Notes: generated from the sequence alone by a model not told the origin. Positions 10,651-19,001 are shown, counted from the stretch's first letter. The stretch is 64,000 bases of DNA from Acinetobacter sp. TR3 (GCF_027105055.1 NZ_CP114264.1:2790001-2854000), one strand, 5' to 3'. Made by a program: numbers and translations.

Positions 10651-10695
10651 ACAGCCTGTCAGAAAAGTTATACTTTCGACAGGCTGTATTTTTTT
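10651..10695 (+). terminator. Terminator between piuA and piuC
   Basis: A perfect 10-bp stem ACAGCCTGTC / GACAGGCTGT with a 17-base loop is followed by A and seven T. It lies between the receptor and the hydroxylase gene, so piuC expression should depend on readthrough or a separate start. Confidence 0.85.
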
Positions 10696-10709
10696 GGAAG
10701 ATTTTAAAT

Positions 10710-11393
10710 ATGATGTTGCATATCCCCGAAGTCCTAAATAAACAAAAAGTTGCTGAACTACGCCAACAAATACAACAAGCATCAGTCTGGGTTAATGGTA
10801 TCCAAAGTGCGGGACAACAAGCTCAACAAATTAAAAACAACTTACAAATTGATGTGCATAGTGATGTATATCCTTCAATCAGCCATCATGTTTTAAATGC
10901 CTTACAACAAAACTTACTGCTTCGCTCAGCGGCTCTCCCACAGCATATTTTATCGCCCATGTTTAACTGTTACCAAAGTCAAGGTAACTATGGCAATCAT
11001 GTTGATAATGCAATTCAATATTCAACCAAAACTGGGCAAATGATTCGTACAGATGTCTCTATTACCGTTTTCTTATCTGAACCTGATGAATATGAAGGTG
11101 GTGAATTAGTCATCGAAGATACCTATGGCAGCCATGAAGTTAAGCTTGATGCGGGAGATGCAATTGTCTATCCAGCAACCAGTTTACATCGCGTTGAGCC
11201 AGTGACTCAAGGCAGCCGAATTGCGGCTTTTACTTGGATTCAAAGTATGGTGAAAGATGACTGGCAACGAACCATGCTCTTTAATCTCGATATGACCATT
11301 ATCAAACTTAGACAACAATTGGGAGACACCGAAGAAGTTGTGAGCTTGACCAGTCATTATCATAATTTATTAAGACAATGGGGCAATTTATAA
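10710..11393 (+). CDS. piuC: PKHD-type Fe(II)/2-oxoglutarate-dependent hydroxylase PiuC
   Basis: The 227-residue cytosolic enzyme belongs to the PiuC/YbiX hydroxylases that commonly accompany Fiu/PiuA-type receptors. The double-stranded beta-helix core carries the iron facial triad: HVDNAI (His and Asp, near residues 96-98) and the distal His in SLHRVEPV (near 157). The 2-oxoglutarate-binding Arg is in GSRIAAFTW. The substrate is not established for the family; a role in iron-siderophore handling is inferred from context. Two start ATGs stand in tandem (10710, 10713). The stop overlaps the next start as TAATG, indicating translational coupling. Confidence 0.88.
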   Translation: MMLHIPEVLNKQKVAELRQQIQQASVWVNGIQSAGQQAQQIKNNLQIDVHSDVYPSISHHVLNALQQNLLLRSAALPQHILSPMFNCYQSQGNYGNHVDNAIQYSTKTGQMIRTDVSITVFLSEPDEYEGGELVIEDTYGSHEVKLDAGDAIVYPATSLHRVEPVTQGSRIAAFTWIQSMVKDDWQRTMLFNLDMTIIKLRQQLGDTEEVVSLTSHYHNLLRQWGNL

Positions 11394-12496
11394 TGTCTCA
11401 GCACAGACCATTAGCGCCATTAGATGCGATTCCTGCATATATTCAAACCATTCACGACTATCAACAACAAGCTCAGCGACATGTTCCTGAAGATGTTTGG
11501 GGATATTTAAATGGTGGTGCAATGCATGAACTTAGTGTGCAAAATAATTGCCAGCAATTTCAAAATATTCAACTAATTCCGAGACATTTAAATGATTTAA
11601 CACAGGGAAATACCCGTTTTCAGTTATTTGGGATGGAATATCCACATCCTATTTTTTTAGCACCGATTGGTCATCAAGCACTTTTTCACCCACAAGCAGA
11701 GGCGGCTTCTGCCCTTGCTGCCGAAGTGATGCAGAGTAATATCATTCTCAGTACTTTTAGTAATACCGCAATGGATGAACTCACGCACCATAATCCATAT
11801 AAATGGTTTCAGCTTTATTGGCAGGGTTCTCGAGAAAAATCTTTAACCTTAATCAAACAAGCTGAACAATCAGGTTATCGCGCACTGGTTATCACCGTCG
11901 ATGCTCCGCATGTTGGTATTCGAGATCGAGAACGCAAATTATTCTTCCAATTACCTAAAGATATGCAGCACCCACATACGCCTACACACCTGAGTTTTCC
12001 TGATGTATCTCCATCCGAAAGTCAGTTGTTTCAAGGTTTAATGCAAATCGCGCCAAAGTGGTCTGATATTGCTTGGGTGATTGCAAATACACATCTGCCT
12101 GTAATCTTAAAAGGAATATTACATCCTGCCGATGCTCAGAAAGCCCTCGATCATGGGGTGTCTGGGATTATTGTTTCTAATCATGGTGGGCGCATTATAG
12201 ATACGACTATTCCACCTTTAGTTGCGTTACAAAAAATTCGTGCAATTGTTCCTGCTGATTACCCTGTATTATTCGATGGTGGTATTCGACGTGGAACGGA
12301 TGTGTTCAAAGCAATTGCATTAGGTGCAAACGCCGTATTGATTGGACGCCCTTATATTTATGGTTTAGCAACAGCAGGCGCTTTAGGTGTTGCTCATGTC
12401 ATCCGCATGTTAAAAGAAGAATTTGAAATTACGATGGCACTTATGGGAACTGCTACCATAAAGGACATTAATCAAGACTATATTTATCAGTCTTAA
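11393..12496 (+). CDS. FMN-dependent alpha-hydroxy-acid oxidase/dehydrogenase
   Basis: A TIM-barrel flavoenzyme of the lactate/glycolate oxidase family, about 367 residues. Visible motifs are the N-terminal YLNGGAMHE, the active-site region FQLYWQG, TVDAPHVGIRDRERK, the catalytic His and Arg in SNHGGR (about 260) and the FMN phosphate-binding DGGIRRGTDVFKAIALGA and GRP. Family enzymes oxidise 2-hydroxy acids to 2-oxo acids. The substrate here is unknown. The ATG at 11393 overlaps the piuC stop (TAATG); an in-frame ATG at 11378 would add five residues. Sharing a transcript with piuC suggests a link to iron uptake: a 2-oxo acid product could feed the 2-oxoglutarate-dependent PiuC, which is speculation. 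Confidence 0.85.
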   Translation: MSQHRPLAPLDAIPAYIQTIHDYQQQAQRHVPEDVWGYLNGGAMHELSVQNNCQQFQNIQLIPRHLNDLTQGNTRFQLFGMEYPHPIFLAPIGHQALFHPQAEAASALAAEVMQSNIILSTFSNTAMDELTHHNPYKWFQLYWQGSREKSLTLIKQAEQSGYRALVITVDAPHVGIRDRERKLFFQLPKDMQHPHTPTHLSFPDVSPSESQLFQGLMQIAPKWSDIAWVIANTHLPVILKGILHPADAQKALDHGVSGIIVSNHGGRIIDTTIPPLVALQKIRAIVPADYPVLFDGGIRRGTDVFKAIALGANAVLIGRPYIYGLATAGALGVAHVIRMLKEEFEITMALMGTATIKDINQDYIYQS

Positions 12497-12504
12497 GCAT
12501 ATTA

Positions 12505-12563
12505 ATGGGAAATATTTTCTTTAAATTTTATTTTTATGCAAAAAATAGGAAAATATTTCCCAT
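12505..12563. repeat. Perfect 15-bp inverted repeat
   Basis: ATGGGAAATATTTTC at 12505-12519 is matched exactly by its reverse complement at 12549-12563 with a 29-base AT-rich spacer. It starts nine bases after the oxidase stop. No T run follows, so it is not a typical terminator. It could still end or stabilise the piuC transcript, or be a protein-binding site. Confidence 0.75.
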
Positions 12564-12610
12564 CCATTCGAATTAAAATAAATTATAGACCACTGCAGTC
12601 GCTTGTATTT

Positions 12611-12637
12611 TCACCTAGACTGATTCAAATTAGGTGA
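12611..12637. promoter_or_regulatory. 7-bp inverted repeat in the leuA upstream region
   Basis: TCACCTA (12611-12617) is mirrored by TAGGTGA (12631-12637) with a 13-base spacer. The ACCTA/TAGGT cores recur at 12774-12788, after the leader peptide. It may be an operator or part of the leuA leader fold. No assay-level evidence is visible. Confidence 0.4.
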
Positions 12638-12680
12638 TTAAGATAACTGCAAAACCCAATACTTTTGCTTTGAACGGTAG

Positions 12681-12767
12681 ATGATGAAAACGAGTGATGA
12701 TTTTAGCCATCCGTCTGATATAAAACTACTCACTGCTCTCCTGATGCTGCGCCTCGCGCGCGTATAA
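12681..12767 (+). CDS. Leucine-rich leader peptide upstream of leuA
   Basis: A 28-codon ORF (ATG at 12681, stop at 12765-12767) ending in KLLTALLMLRLARV. Seven of its last 13 sense codons would be leucine or methionine-adjacent leucines: CTA CTC, then CTC CTG, then CTG and CTC; the exact run is K-L-L-T-A-L-L-M-L-R-L. This is the hallmark of a ribosome-mediated attenuator leader for leucine biosynthesis. It lies 128 bases before leuA. A second ATG follows the first. The Shine-Dalgarno site is weak (GGTAG just upstream). I infer leucine-dependent control; the leader is too short for routine gene calling. Confidence 0.75.
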   Translation: MMKTSDDFSHPSDIKLLTALLMLRLARV

Positions 12768-12839
12768 ATTTTTACCTAGATTTTAGGTACTCAATACATA
12801 TTCTCTTTAAATTGATTCTTATAGACACCATATATATTC

Positions 12840-12879
12840 GTAGCACGTTGCATTTATTTTGAAGCAGCAACCATGCTAC
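12840..12879 (+). promoter_or_regulatory. Hairpin directly upstream of the leuA ribosome-binding site
   Basis: GTAGCA pairs with TGCTAC, and inside it GTTGC pairs with GCAAC. The stem ends four bases before the AAGGAG Shine-Dalgarno of leuA. No T run follows, so it is not a standard terminator. Its loop-side GCAGCA (12864-12869) is complementary to TGCTGC (12745-12750) inside the leucine codons of the leader, which could give two exclusive folds. Confidence 0.6.
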
Positions 12880-12895
12880 AACAAGGAGTTATCTC

Positions 12896-14593
12896 ATGAT
12901 GTTGGCTGACCCAAGCAAAAAATACCGCCGTATGTATCAACGAGTGGATTTACCAGATCGTCAATGGCCAAATAACGAAATTAACCAAGCACCGATTTGG
13001 ATGAGCACCGATCTTCGTGATGGTAACCAAGCGATTTTTGAGCCAATGGATATGGATCAAAAATTAAAAATGTTCCACATGTTGGTTAAAATCGGCTTCA
13101 AACATATTGAAATTGGTTTCCCTTCAGCATCTCAAATTGACTTTGACTTTACTCGTAAGTTAATTGAAGAAGATTTGATTCCAGAAGATGTGTACATCGA
13201 AGTTTTGGTTCAAGCTCGAGATCATTTAATTGCGCGTACTTTTGAAGCTTTAGTTGATGCTAAACGTGCGATCGTGCATATCTACAATTCAAACTCACCA
13301 ACATTCCGTCAAAAAGTGTTGAATGTAGATGCAAACGGCGCAAAGCAACTTGCCATTAATGCAGCAAATAAAGTTAAAGAATACGCAGCGCAATACCCTG
13401 CAACCGACTGGATTTTCCAGTACAGTCCAGAGTGTTTTTCTGCAACAGAATTAGAAGTTGCCAAAGATGTCTGTGATGCGGTCACGGAAATTTGGGAAGC
13501 ATCTCCAACCAATAAGGTGATCTTAAACTTGCCTGCAACGGTTGAGGTTTCAACGCCAAATGTCTATGCCGATCAAATCGAATGGATGCACCGTAACTTG
13601 GCACGTCGTGATGGCGTGATTATCTCAGTTCACTGTCACAATGACCGTGGTTGTGGTATCGCAGCCTCTGAATTAGCAATCATGGCAGGTGCAGACCGTG
13701 TTGAGGGTTGTGTGTTTGGTAATGGTGAACGTACAGGTAACGTCGACGTTGCGGCAATTGCCTTGAATATGTATACCCAAGGTGTCGCGCCAAACTTAGA
13801 CTTCTCCAATATCAATGAAATCATTGCAACTGTTGAAGAATGTACAGGTTTACCAGTTCACCCTCGTCATCCATACGCAGGTGATTTAGTCTTTACCGCA
13901 TTCTCTGGTTCACACCAAGATGCGATTAAAAAAGGCTTCGAATTCCAGAAAAATGAAGAGATCTGGGATATGCCGTACTTACCAATCGACCCTAAAGATT
14001 TAGGTCGTGACTATGATGCAGTGATTCGGGTCAACAGCCAATCTGGTAAAGGTGGTATTGCATACTTATTAGAATCGAATTACAACGTTGCTTTACCACG
14101 CCGAGTACAAATCGAGTTCAGCCAAATCGTACAGCAACATACTGATGAAAACGGTACAGAAATCAGTGCACATGAAATCTGGACCTTATTCCAAAATACC
14201 TATGTGGATGTGAAAAATAGCCATTATCAAACCAAGCATTATCAATTATCCGATATTAATGGCACACAAATCATTGAATTAGACATTGAAATTGATGGTG
14301 AAGTACAACGTTTACGCGGTGAAGGTAACGGTCCAATTTCGGCGATGCTCGATGCGTTACAATTGCCAATTGATGTTGTAAATTATGAAGAACGTAGTAT
14401 CAGTTCTGGTGCAAATGCTAAAGCACTTGCGTTGATTGAGCTTCAAGTTAAAGGCACAGGTAAGAGCGCATTTGGTGCAGGGATTCATGACAACATTGTC
14501 ACCTCATCCATTGAAGCGATTATTGCATGTACCAATCGTTTAATAGAGCAAGGTGTACTGACAACTGAGCAAGTTGCTGCTGCGGCAGTTTAA
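12896..14593 (+). CDS. leuA: 2-isopropylmalate synthase, long (type 2) form
   Basis: Commits 2-oxoisovalerate and acetyl-CoA to leucine synthesis. The 565-residue length and the N-terminus (KYRRMYQRVDLPDRQWPNN) fit the longer LeuA class found in actinobacteria and some proteobacteria. The TIM barrel has STDLRDGNQAI near residue 37 and the metal-binding HCHNDRG near 246. The C-terminal part of about 430-560 is the LeuA allosteric domain expected to bind leucine. AAGGAG sits seven bases before the ATG at 12896, which decides the start. The gene is preceded by a leucine-rich leader peptide and followed by a terminator, so it appears to be a single-gene unit. Confidence 0.95.
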   Translation: MMLADPSKKYRRMYQRVDLPDRQWPNNEINQAPIWMSTDLRDGNQAIFEPMDMDQKLKMFHMLVKIGFKHIEIGFPSASQIDFDFTRKLIEEDLIPEDVYIEVLVQARDHLIARTFEALVDAKRAIVHIYNSNSPTFRQKVLNVDANGAKQLAINAANKVKEYAAQYPATDWIFQYSPECFSATELEVAKDVCDAVTEIWEASPTNKVILNLPATVEVSTPNVYADQIEWMHRNLARRDGVIISVHCHNDRGCGIAASELAIMAGADRVEGCVFGNGERTGNVDVAAIALNMYTQGVAPNLDFSNINEIIATVEECTGLPVHPRHPYAGDLVFTAFSGSHQDAIKKGFEFQKNEEIWDMPYLPIDPKDLGRDYDAVIRVNSQSGKGGIAYLLESNYNVALPRRVQIEFSQIVQQHTDENGTEISAHEIWTLFQNTYVDVKNSHYQTKHYQLSDINGTQIIELDIEIDGEVQRLRGEGNGPISAMLDALQLPIDVVNYEERSISSGANAKALALIELQVKGTGKSAFGAGIHDNIVTSSIEAIIACTNRLIEQGVLTTEQVAAAAV

Positions 14594-14631
14594 GCAAAGC
14601 TGAGTTGTAATATCAGAAAAAATGACTTTTG

Positions 14632-14662
14632 AAAGGATACCTGAATTGGTATCCTTTTATTA
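14632..14662 (+). terminator. Terminator of leuA
   Basis: AAGGATACC / GGTATCCTT stem with a six-base loop, followed by TTATTATT. Confidence 0.8.
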
Positions 14663-14696
14663 TTGATCAAAGATTTATACAAGGCGAATCATTCCA

Positions 14697-15857
14697 GTGT
14701 CTTTTCCATCGGATTCAGTGGGTTTAGTCACACCACAAAAATTTCAATTTGAGCAACCATTAGAGCTTGAATGTGGGCGTATCCTGCCACGTTTTGATTT
14801 GATGGTTGAAACCTATGGAACACTTAATGCAGATAAATCCAATGCAATCTTAATTTGCCATGCATTATCTGGGCATCATCATGCTGCGGGTTATCATCAT
14901 GCAGATGATAAAAAAGCAGGTTGGTGGGATAGCTGTATTGGTCCAGGAAAAGCCATTGACACCAATCACTTCTTTATTGTTTCTTTAAATAATATTGGTG
15001 GCTGTAATGGTTCAACAGGCCCAACATCGCCAAACCCTGAAAATGAAAACCGACCGTATGGCCCAGATTTTCCATTAGTCACAGTTCGTGACTGGGTCAA
15101 AACCCAAGCCATGTTATCTGATCGTCTTGGAATTGATGCTTGGTTTGCCGTGATTGGTGGTTCTTTAGGTGGCATGCAAGCACTACAATGGTCATTGGAC
15201 TATGCTGATCGTTTAAAAAAATGTGTCATTATCGCCAGTGCACCAAAATTATCAGCTCAAAATATTGCCTTTAATGAAGTTGCTCGCCAATCCATTTTGT
15301 CTGACCCTGATTTTCATCATGGGCGTTATTTAGAAAATGACAGTTATCCAAAACGTGGGTTAATTTTGGCACGTATGGTCGGTCATATTACGTATTTGTC
15401 TGAAGAAGCTATGAAACAGAAATTTGGTCGCGATTTAAAATCGGGCAAATTTATGTATGGTTTTGATGTCGAATTCCAAGTGGAAAGCTATTTGCGTTAC
15501 CAAGGCGAACAATTTAGCCGCAATTTCGATGCGAATACCTACTTGATTATGACCAAGGCATTGGATTACTTTGATCCCTCTCGTGAATATGAACATTCTC
15601 TGACGAAGGCAATGAGTCAACCGAAGTGCCAATTTTTGGTGGTTTCATTTACCACTGACTGGCGTTTTAGCCCAAGTCGTTCACAAGAATTAGTTGATGC
15701 TTTAATTGATAATCATAAGCCCGTCAGTTACTTAGATATTGATGCGGAACAAGGTCATGATTCGTTCTTATTCCCTATCCCACTCTATGTGAAAACATTA
15801 AGAGCATTTTTAGGTGGAGAACAACAGTTGCAAGCTACACCGCAGGAGCAGCACTAA
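14697..15857 (+). CDS. metX: Homoserine O-acetyltransferase (or O-succinyltransferase) MetX
   Basis: Activates homoserine for methionine synthesis. This is an alpha/beta hydrolase of 386 residues. The nucleophile Ser is in [12 protein letters not shown] (near residue 155), and the Asp/His partners are in TTDWRFSP and EQGHDSFLF near the C-terminus. [12 protein letters not shown] is the conserved MetX substrate-pocket region. It starts with GTG at 14697; translation from there gives the conserved [17 protein letters not shown] N-terminus. It overlaps metW as TAATG. Acyl donor preference (acetyl or succinyl) cannot be read reliably from the sequence; in MetX-MetW organisms it can be succinyl. 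Confidence 0.93.
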   Translation: MSFPSDSVGLVTPQKFQFEQPLELECGRILPRFDLMVETYGTLNADKSNAILICHALSGHHHAAGYHHADDKKAGWWDSCIGPGKAIDTNHFFIVSLNNIGGCNGSTGPTSPNPENENRPYGPDFPLVTVRDWVKTQAMLSDRLGIDAWFAVIGGSLGGMQALQWSLDYADRLKKCVIIASAPKLSAQNIAFNEVARQSILSDPDFHHGRYLENDSYPKRGLILARMVGHITYLSEEAMKQKFGRDLKSGKFMYGFDVEFQVESYLRYQGEQFSRNFDANTYLIMTKALDYFDPSREYEHSLTKAMSQPKCQFLVVSFTTDWRFSPSRSQELVDALIDNHKPVSYLDIDAEQGHDSFLFPIPLYVKTLRAFLGGEQQLQATPQEQH

Positions 15858-16450
15858 TGCGAATAGATCAACGACTCGCTGAAAAATGGATCAGCCCGAA
15901 CTCTAGCGTATTGGACTTAGGCTGTGGTGATGGCGAATTGCTTGCTCATATGAGCAAACAGCACAATATTCGTGCTTATGGCTTAGAAATCGATCAAGAA
16001 AAGATTGCAATTGCCATCAGTCGGGGGTTAAATATTATTCAACAAGACTTAAACCTTGGTTTAAGCCGTTTTGCCGACCAATCTTTTGATTCTGTGGTCA
16101 TGGCACAAGCTTTGCAAGCAGTAGATGCACCCGATGTATTATTACGGGATATGGTGCGTGTTGGTAAACAGGCAATTATTACCTTTCCAAACTTTGCGTA
16201 TTGGAAGACTCGTTCTTTTCTTGCATTAAAAGGTAAAATGCCTGTTTCGGAAGCTTTACCCTATATGTGGTATAACACCCCGAATATTCATTTATGTACT
16301 TTCCGTGACTTTGAAGCCTTATGTGCTGAGAACGGAATTAAAATTATTAATCGACTTGCCGTTAATGGTGACCAACAAGGTAGTGTGCTCAGTAAGCATA
16401 TGCCGAACCTATTTGGTGAAGTCGCAATTTATCGAGTGAGCGCTCTATGA
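15857..16450 (+). CDS. metW: Methionine biosynthesis protein MetW
   Basis: A class I methyltransferase-fold protein of 197 residues with the SAM-binding motif VLDLGCGDGELLAHM near residue 20 and DSVVMAQALQAVDAP. MetW is encoded with MetX in many proteobacteria and is required for MetX activity in some. Its ATG overlaps the metX stop by one base, and its own stop overlaps the next gene by four bases (ATGA), so all three are probably translated in sequence. Confidence 0.93.
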   Translation: MRIDQRLAEKWISPNSSVLDLGCGDGELLAHMSKQHNIRAYGLEIDQEKIAIAISRGLNIIQQDLNLGLSRFADQSFDSVVMAQALQAVDAPDVLLRDMVRVGKQAIITFPNFAYWKTRSFLALKGKMPVSEALPYMWYNTPNIHLCTFRDFEALCAENGIKIINRLAVNGDQQGSVLSKHMPNLFGEVAIYRVSAL

Positions 16451-17034
16451 AAAAGACATTAATCAGCACATTTTTATTTGGTCTGATCAGTATACAAGTG
16501 CACGCTGACTATGTTGCTCAACCACAATCTGTGGCAACACAGGCAGCGCGATATTCAATCATGAGTATCAGTGAATTACAAAGCGCAGCGAAGTCTGGTC
16601 AAGCTGGGGCACAATTTTATTTAGCAACGCGTTACCAATTTGGTAAAGACGTTGCGAAAGATGAAAAACAAGCTTTTTCTTTATTTAAAGCGGCAGCAGA
16701 TCAAGGTTTATCTGCTGCACAGTTAAATGTCGGTCGTATGTATGCAGATGGCATCGGTACGAAGAAAGATGAAGTTTTAGCACGCAAATATTTCGAGAAA
16801 GCAGCAAGCAATGGTGATAACCGTGCGAGTTTCAATCTTGCGATGATGGAAGAACAGAAGAAAAACTTTGTTGGTGCTTATCAGTGGTATGAGCTTTCAA
16901 CTCGTGATGGCATGCTTGATACGAAAGTCATTAGTCTTTCTGAAGGTAAGAAAACTGCTTTGGCTGCTAACCTGACTCAAGATCAAATCCGTACCGCACG
17001 TGACCGTGCTGATAAATGGATTCAAGCGCAATAA
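16447..17034 (+). CDS. Exported Sel1-repeat (TPR-like) protein
   Basis: The 195-residue product has a signal peptide (MKKTLISTFLFGLISIQVHA) and probably acts in the periplasm. Residues of about 45-150 contain three Sel1-like repeats (GQAGAQFYLATRYQFGKDV, QGLSAAQLNVGRMYADGIGT, NGDNRASFNLAMMEEQ). Such repeats mediate protein contacts. It overlaps metW by four bases (ATGA) and is followed by a terminator, so it is the last gene of the metX-metW transcript. The link to methionine synthesis is positional only. Confidence 0.85.
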   Translation: MKKTLISTFLFGLISIQVHADYVAQPQSVATQAARYSIMSISELQSAAKSGQAGAQFYLATRYQFGKDVAKDEKQAFSLFKAAADQGLSAAQLNVGRMYADGIGTKKDEVLARKYFEKAASNGDNRASFNLAMMEEQKKNFVGAYQWYELSTRDGMLDTKVISLSEGKKTALAANLTQDQIRTARDRADKWIQAQ

Positions 17035-17064
17035 TCTTGCTTAGATCTATTGAGTGATTTTAAA

Positions 17065-17094
17065 AACCGACTTGTAAGAGTCGGTTTTTTATTT
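17065..17094 (+). terminator. Terminator after metX-metW-sel1
   Basis: AACCGACT / AGTCGGTT stem with a short loop, followed by a T run. Confidence 0.85.
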
Positions 17095-17108
17095 AAGGAA
17101 ATGAGAGT

Positions 17109-17813
17109 TTGAAAATATTAACATGGAATTGCAACGGGGCGTTTAGAAAGAAAATCGAGTTTCTTCAACAAATTGAAGCAGACATCTACATCATTCAAGA
17201 ATGTGAAAATCAACAACAGTCCAAAGGTGCTTATGAAGCATGGTTACCAAATTTAATTTGGAAAGGTAATAATAAAAATAAAGGATTAGGAGTCTTTGCT
17301 AGAGAAGACTATAAATTAGAGCAATTGTATTGGGAAGATTTCGAGTTAGAATTATTTTTACCAATAAGAGTTAATGATAATTTCCAGCTCTTAGCTGCTT
17401 GGACTAAATATGCCAATTCCCCTACATTTCAATATATTGGGCAACTTTGGAAATATTTACAATTACATGAAGAGCTAATAAAAGTACAACCTACCCTTAT
17501 TTGTGGCGATTTAAATAGTAACGCTCAATGGGATGTATGGGATCGCTGGTGGAATCACAGTGATGTAGTAAATCAATTACGAGCAATGAATATTCATAGC
17601 CTTTACCATGAGTTATCAAATGAAGAGCAGGGAAAAGAGACACTTCCTACATTTTACATGAATAGAAATCATGAAAAAAACTATCATATTGACTACTTAT
17701 TTTGTCATCGTAATTTATTCTCTAAGAACAACTCATCTTTTAAAAGTTTCGATAAATATGAATGGCTTAACTACAGCGATCATATTCCTCTACTTTTTGA
17801 AATTAATATCTAG
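17109..17813 (+). CDS. Endonuclease/exonuclease/phosphatase (EEP) family protein
   Basis: The 234-residue cytosolic protein resembles the DNase I/exonuclease III fold. Visible motifs in order: ILTWNCNGAFRKK (catalytic Asn), DIYIIQECE (metal-binding Glu, near 35), CGDLNSN (Asp and Asn, near 138), HIDYLFC (near 195) and SDHIPLLFEI (terminal Asp-His). All expected catalytic residues seem present. The start is TTG at 17109, preceded by AAGGAA; the nearby upstream ATG hits a stop within four codons. Substrate unknown. AT content is higher than its neighbours, consistent with an accessory gene. Confidence 0.8.
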   Translation: MKILTWNCNGAFRKKIEFLQQIEADIYIIQECENQQQSKGAYEAWLPNLIWKGNNKNKGLGVFAREDYKLEQLYWEDFELELFLPIRVNDNFQLLAAWTKYANSPTFQYIGQLWKYLQLHEELIKVQPTLICGDLNSNAQWDVWDRWWNHSDVVNQLRAMNIHSLYHELSNEEQGKETLPTFYMNRNHEKNYHIDYLFCHRNLFSKNNSSFKSFDKYEWLNYSDHIPLLFEINI

Positions 17814-17911
17814 ACTTGTTGAACATTTACCGAAAATAAATAGTGACTCTCTACCCTATTCTATAAAAACACCCTAAAATTCTACTCAATCTAAGTTAGT
17901 CTAAAATTAAT

Positions 17912-18535
17912 ATGTCTACTCCCCTCTGGCTCACCCAAGGCAGCCTTGTGCTTGCAAGTAACAATAAAGGCAAAGTTGTCGAATTTGAACATTTATTTCA
18001 GCAACTCAATCTTCCCGTTGAAATCATTCCACAAGGTAAACTTGATATTGAAGATGCGATTGAAGACGGCCTCAGCTTTGTTGAAAATGCCATTATCAAA
18101 GCACGCCATGCATCTAAACTTTCTGGTAAACCTGCACTTGCAGATGACTCTGGTTTATGTGTTCCAATCTTAGGTGGTGCGCCAGGGATTTATTCTGCAC
18201 GCTATGCTGGCGAACATGGCAATGATGCAGCCAACAATCAAAAATTATTGGCGGATCTTGCACCTTTACGTAAAGATGGCGAAACCATTGAAGGTATGTT
18301 TGTTTGCGTATTAGCACTTGTCACACATGCAGAAGACCCTCTTCCACAAATCTTTCAAGGTATTTGGAAAGGTGAAATATTAGAATCGGCTCGTGGCGAA
18401 AATGGTTTTGGCTATGATCCTTTGTTTTGGCTACCAGAATTGAATGTTTCGAGTGCCGAACTAAGCAAAGCTGACAAAAATAAAATCAGTCATCGTGGTC
18501 AAGCAATGCAGCTGTTTAAAGCAAGTTTGATTTAA
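17912..18535 (+). CDS. rdgB: XTP/dITP pyrophosphatase (Ham1 family)
   Basis: Hydrolyses non-canonical purine nucleoside triphosphates (XTP, dITP, ITP) to monophosphates and keeps them out of DNA and RNA. The 207-residue protein has the family signature LVLASNNKGKVVEF (near 12), the catalytic ADDSGLCV (near 77), GAPGIYSARYAG and the C-terminal GENGFGYDPLFW and SHRGQAM. All key residues are present. It appears to be a single-gene unit with its own downstream hairpin. Confidence 0.95.
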   Translation: MSTPLWLTQGSLVLASNNKGKVVEFEHLFQQLNLPVEIIPQGKLDIEDAIEDGLSFVENAIIKARHASKLSGKPALADDSGLCVPILGGAPGIYSARYAGEHGNDAANNQKLLADLAPLRKDGETIEGMFVCVLALVTHAEDPLPQIFQGIWKGEILESARGENGFGYDPLFWLPELNVSSAELSKADKNKISHRGQAMQLFKASLI

Positions 18536-18540
18536 AGATC

Positions 18541-18576
18541 ATTTGCCCTAGCTAAAACCTAGGGCAAATTATTTAA
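18541..18576 (+). terminator. Terminator-like hairpin after rdgB
   Basis: ATTTGCCCTAG / CTAGGGCAAAT stem with a seven-base loop, followed by TATTTAAA. The T run is weak, so termination may be partial. Confidence 0.65.
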
Positions 18577-18690
18577 ATCTAGATTGAATAAAAATACTGA
18601 ATAATGAGTAAAAACCCACCTTAACGAGGCACTGATTACAAACCAAAAAGTAAAAAATTATCTATCAACCTACTTAATCTCATAATTTTT

Positions 18691-18734
18691 TGTCGCAAAA
18701 TTGCAATATAAGTGTCACATCTTTGTCATGCCAA
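18691..18734 (+). promoter_or_regulatory. PhoB-like box array upstream of tatA
   Basis: Half-sites beginning TGTC (18691), TGCA (18702), TGTC (18713) and TGTC (18724) fall at exact 11-bp intervals, the spacing of PhoB direct repeats. The last two units (TGTCACATCTT then TGTCAT) resemble the 18-bp Pho box. A -10-like GAGATATAAC follows at 18741-18750. The same four-unit pattern occurs upstream of phoX at 20291. PhoB control is inferred. Confidence 0.65.
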
Positions 18735-18773
18735 ACTGTTGAGATATAACCAAAGTTATATAGGAATAGAATT

Positions 18774-18989
18774 ATGGCTGGTTTATCAATTTGGCACGTC
18801 GTTATTTTTGCAATTGTGGTGATTTTACTATTCGGTACATCAAAGCTTAAAAATTTAGGCAAAGATGTTGGCGGTGCTGTTAAAGATTTCAAAAAGTCTA
18901 TTAAAGAAGATGAAGTTGCTGCGCCACTCAATGAGCCTCGTACCATTGATGCTCAAGTTAAAAATGCTGAAAGCTCAGTAAAAAGCTAA
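18774..18989 (+). CDS. tatA: Sec-independent (Tat) translocase subunit TatA
   Basis: Forms the protein-conducting assembly of the twin-arginine translocase in the inner membrane. The 71-residue protein has the short N-terminal membrane helix ([17 protein letters not shown]), the hinge [14 protein letters not shown] and an amphipathic helix, then a charged tail. It opens tatABC, 12 bases before tatB. The upstream region carries a PhoB-like array, suggesting induction by phosphate starvation. Confidence 0.95.
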   Translation: MAGLSIWHVVIFAIVVILLFGTSKLKNLGKDVGGAVKDFKKSIKEDEVAAPLNEPRTIDAQVKNAESSVKS

Positions 18990-19001
18990 GCGAGCGGAAT
19001 T

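Noticed and set aside
12765..12895. Intrinsic terminator in the leuA leader
   Set aside because: Hairpins are present but none is followed by a T run.
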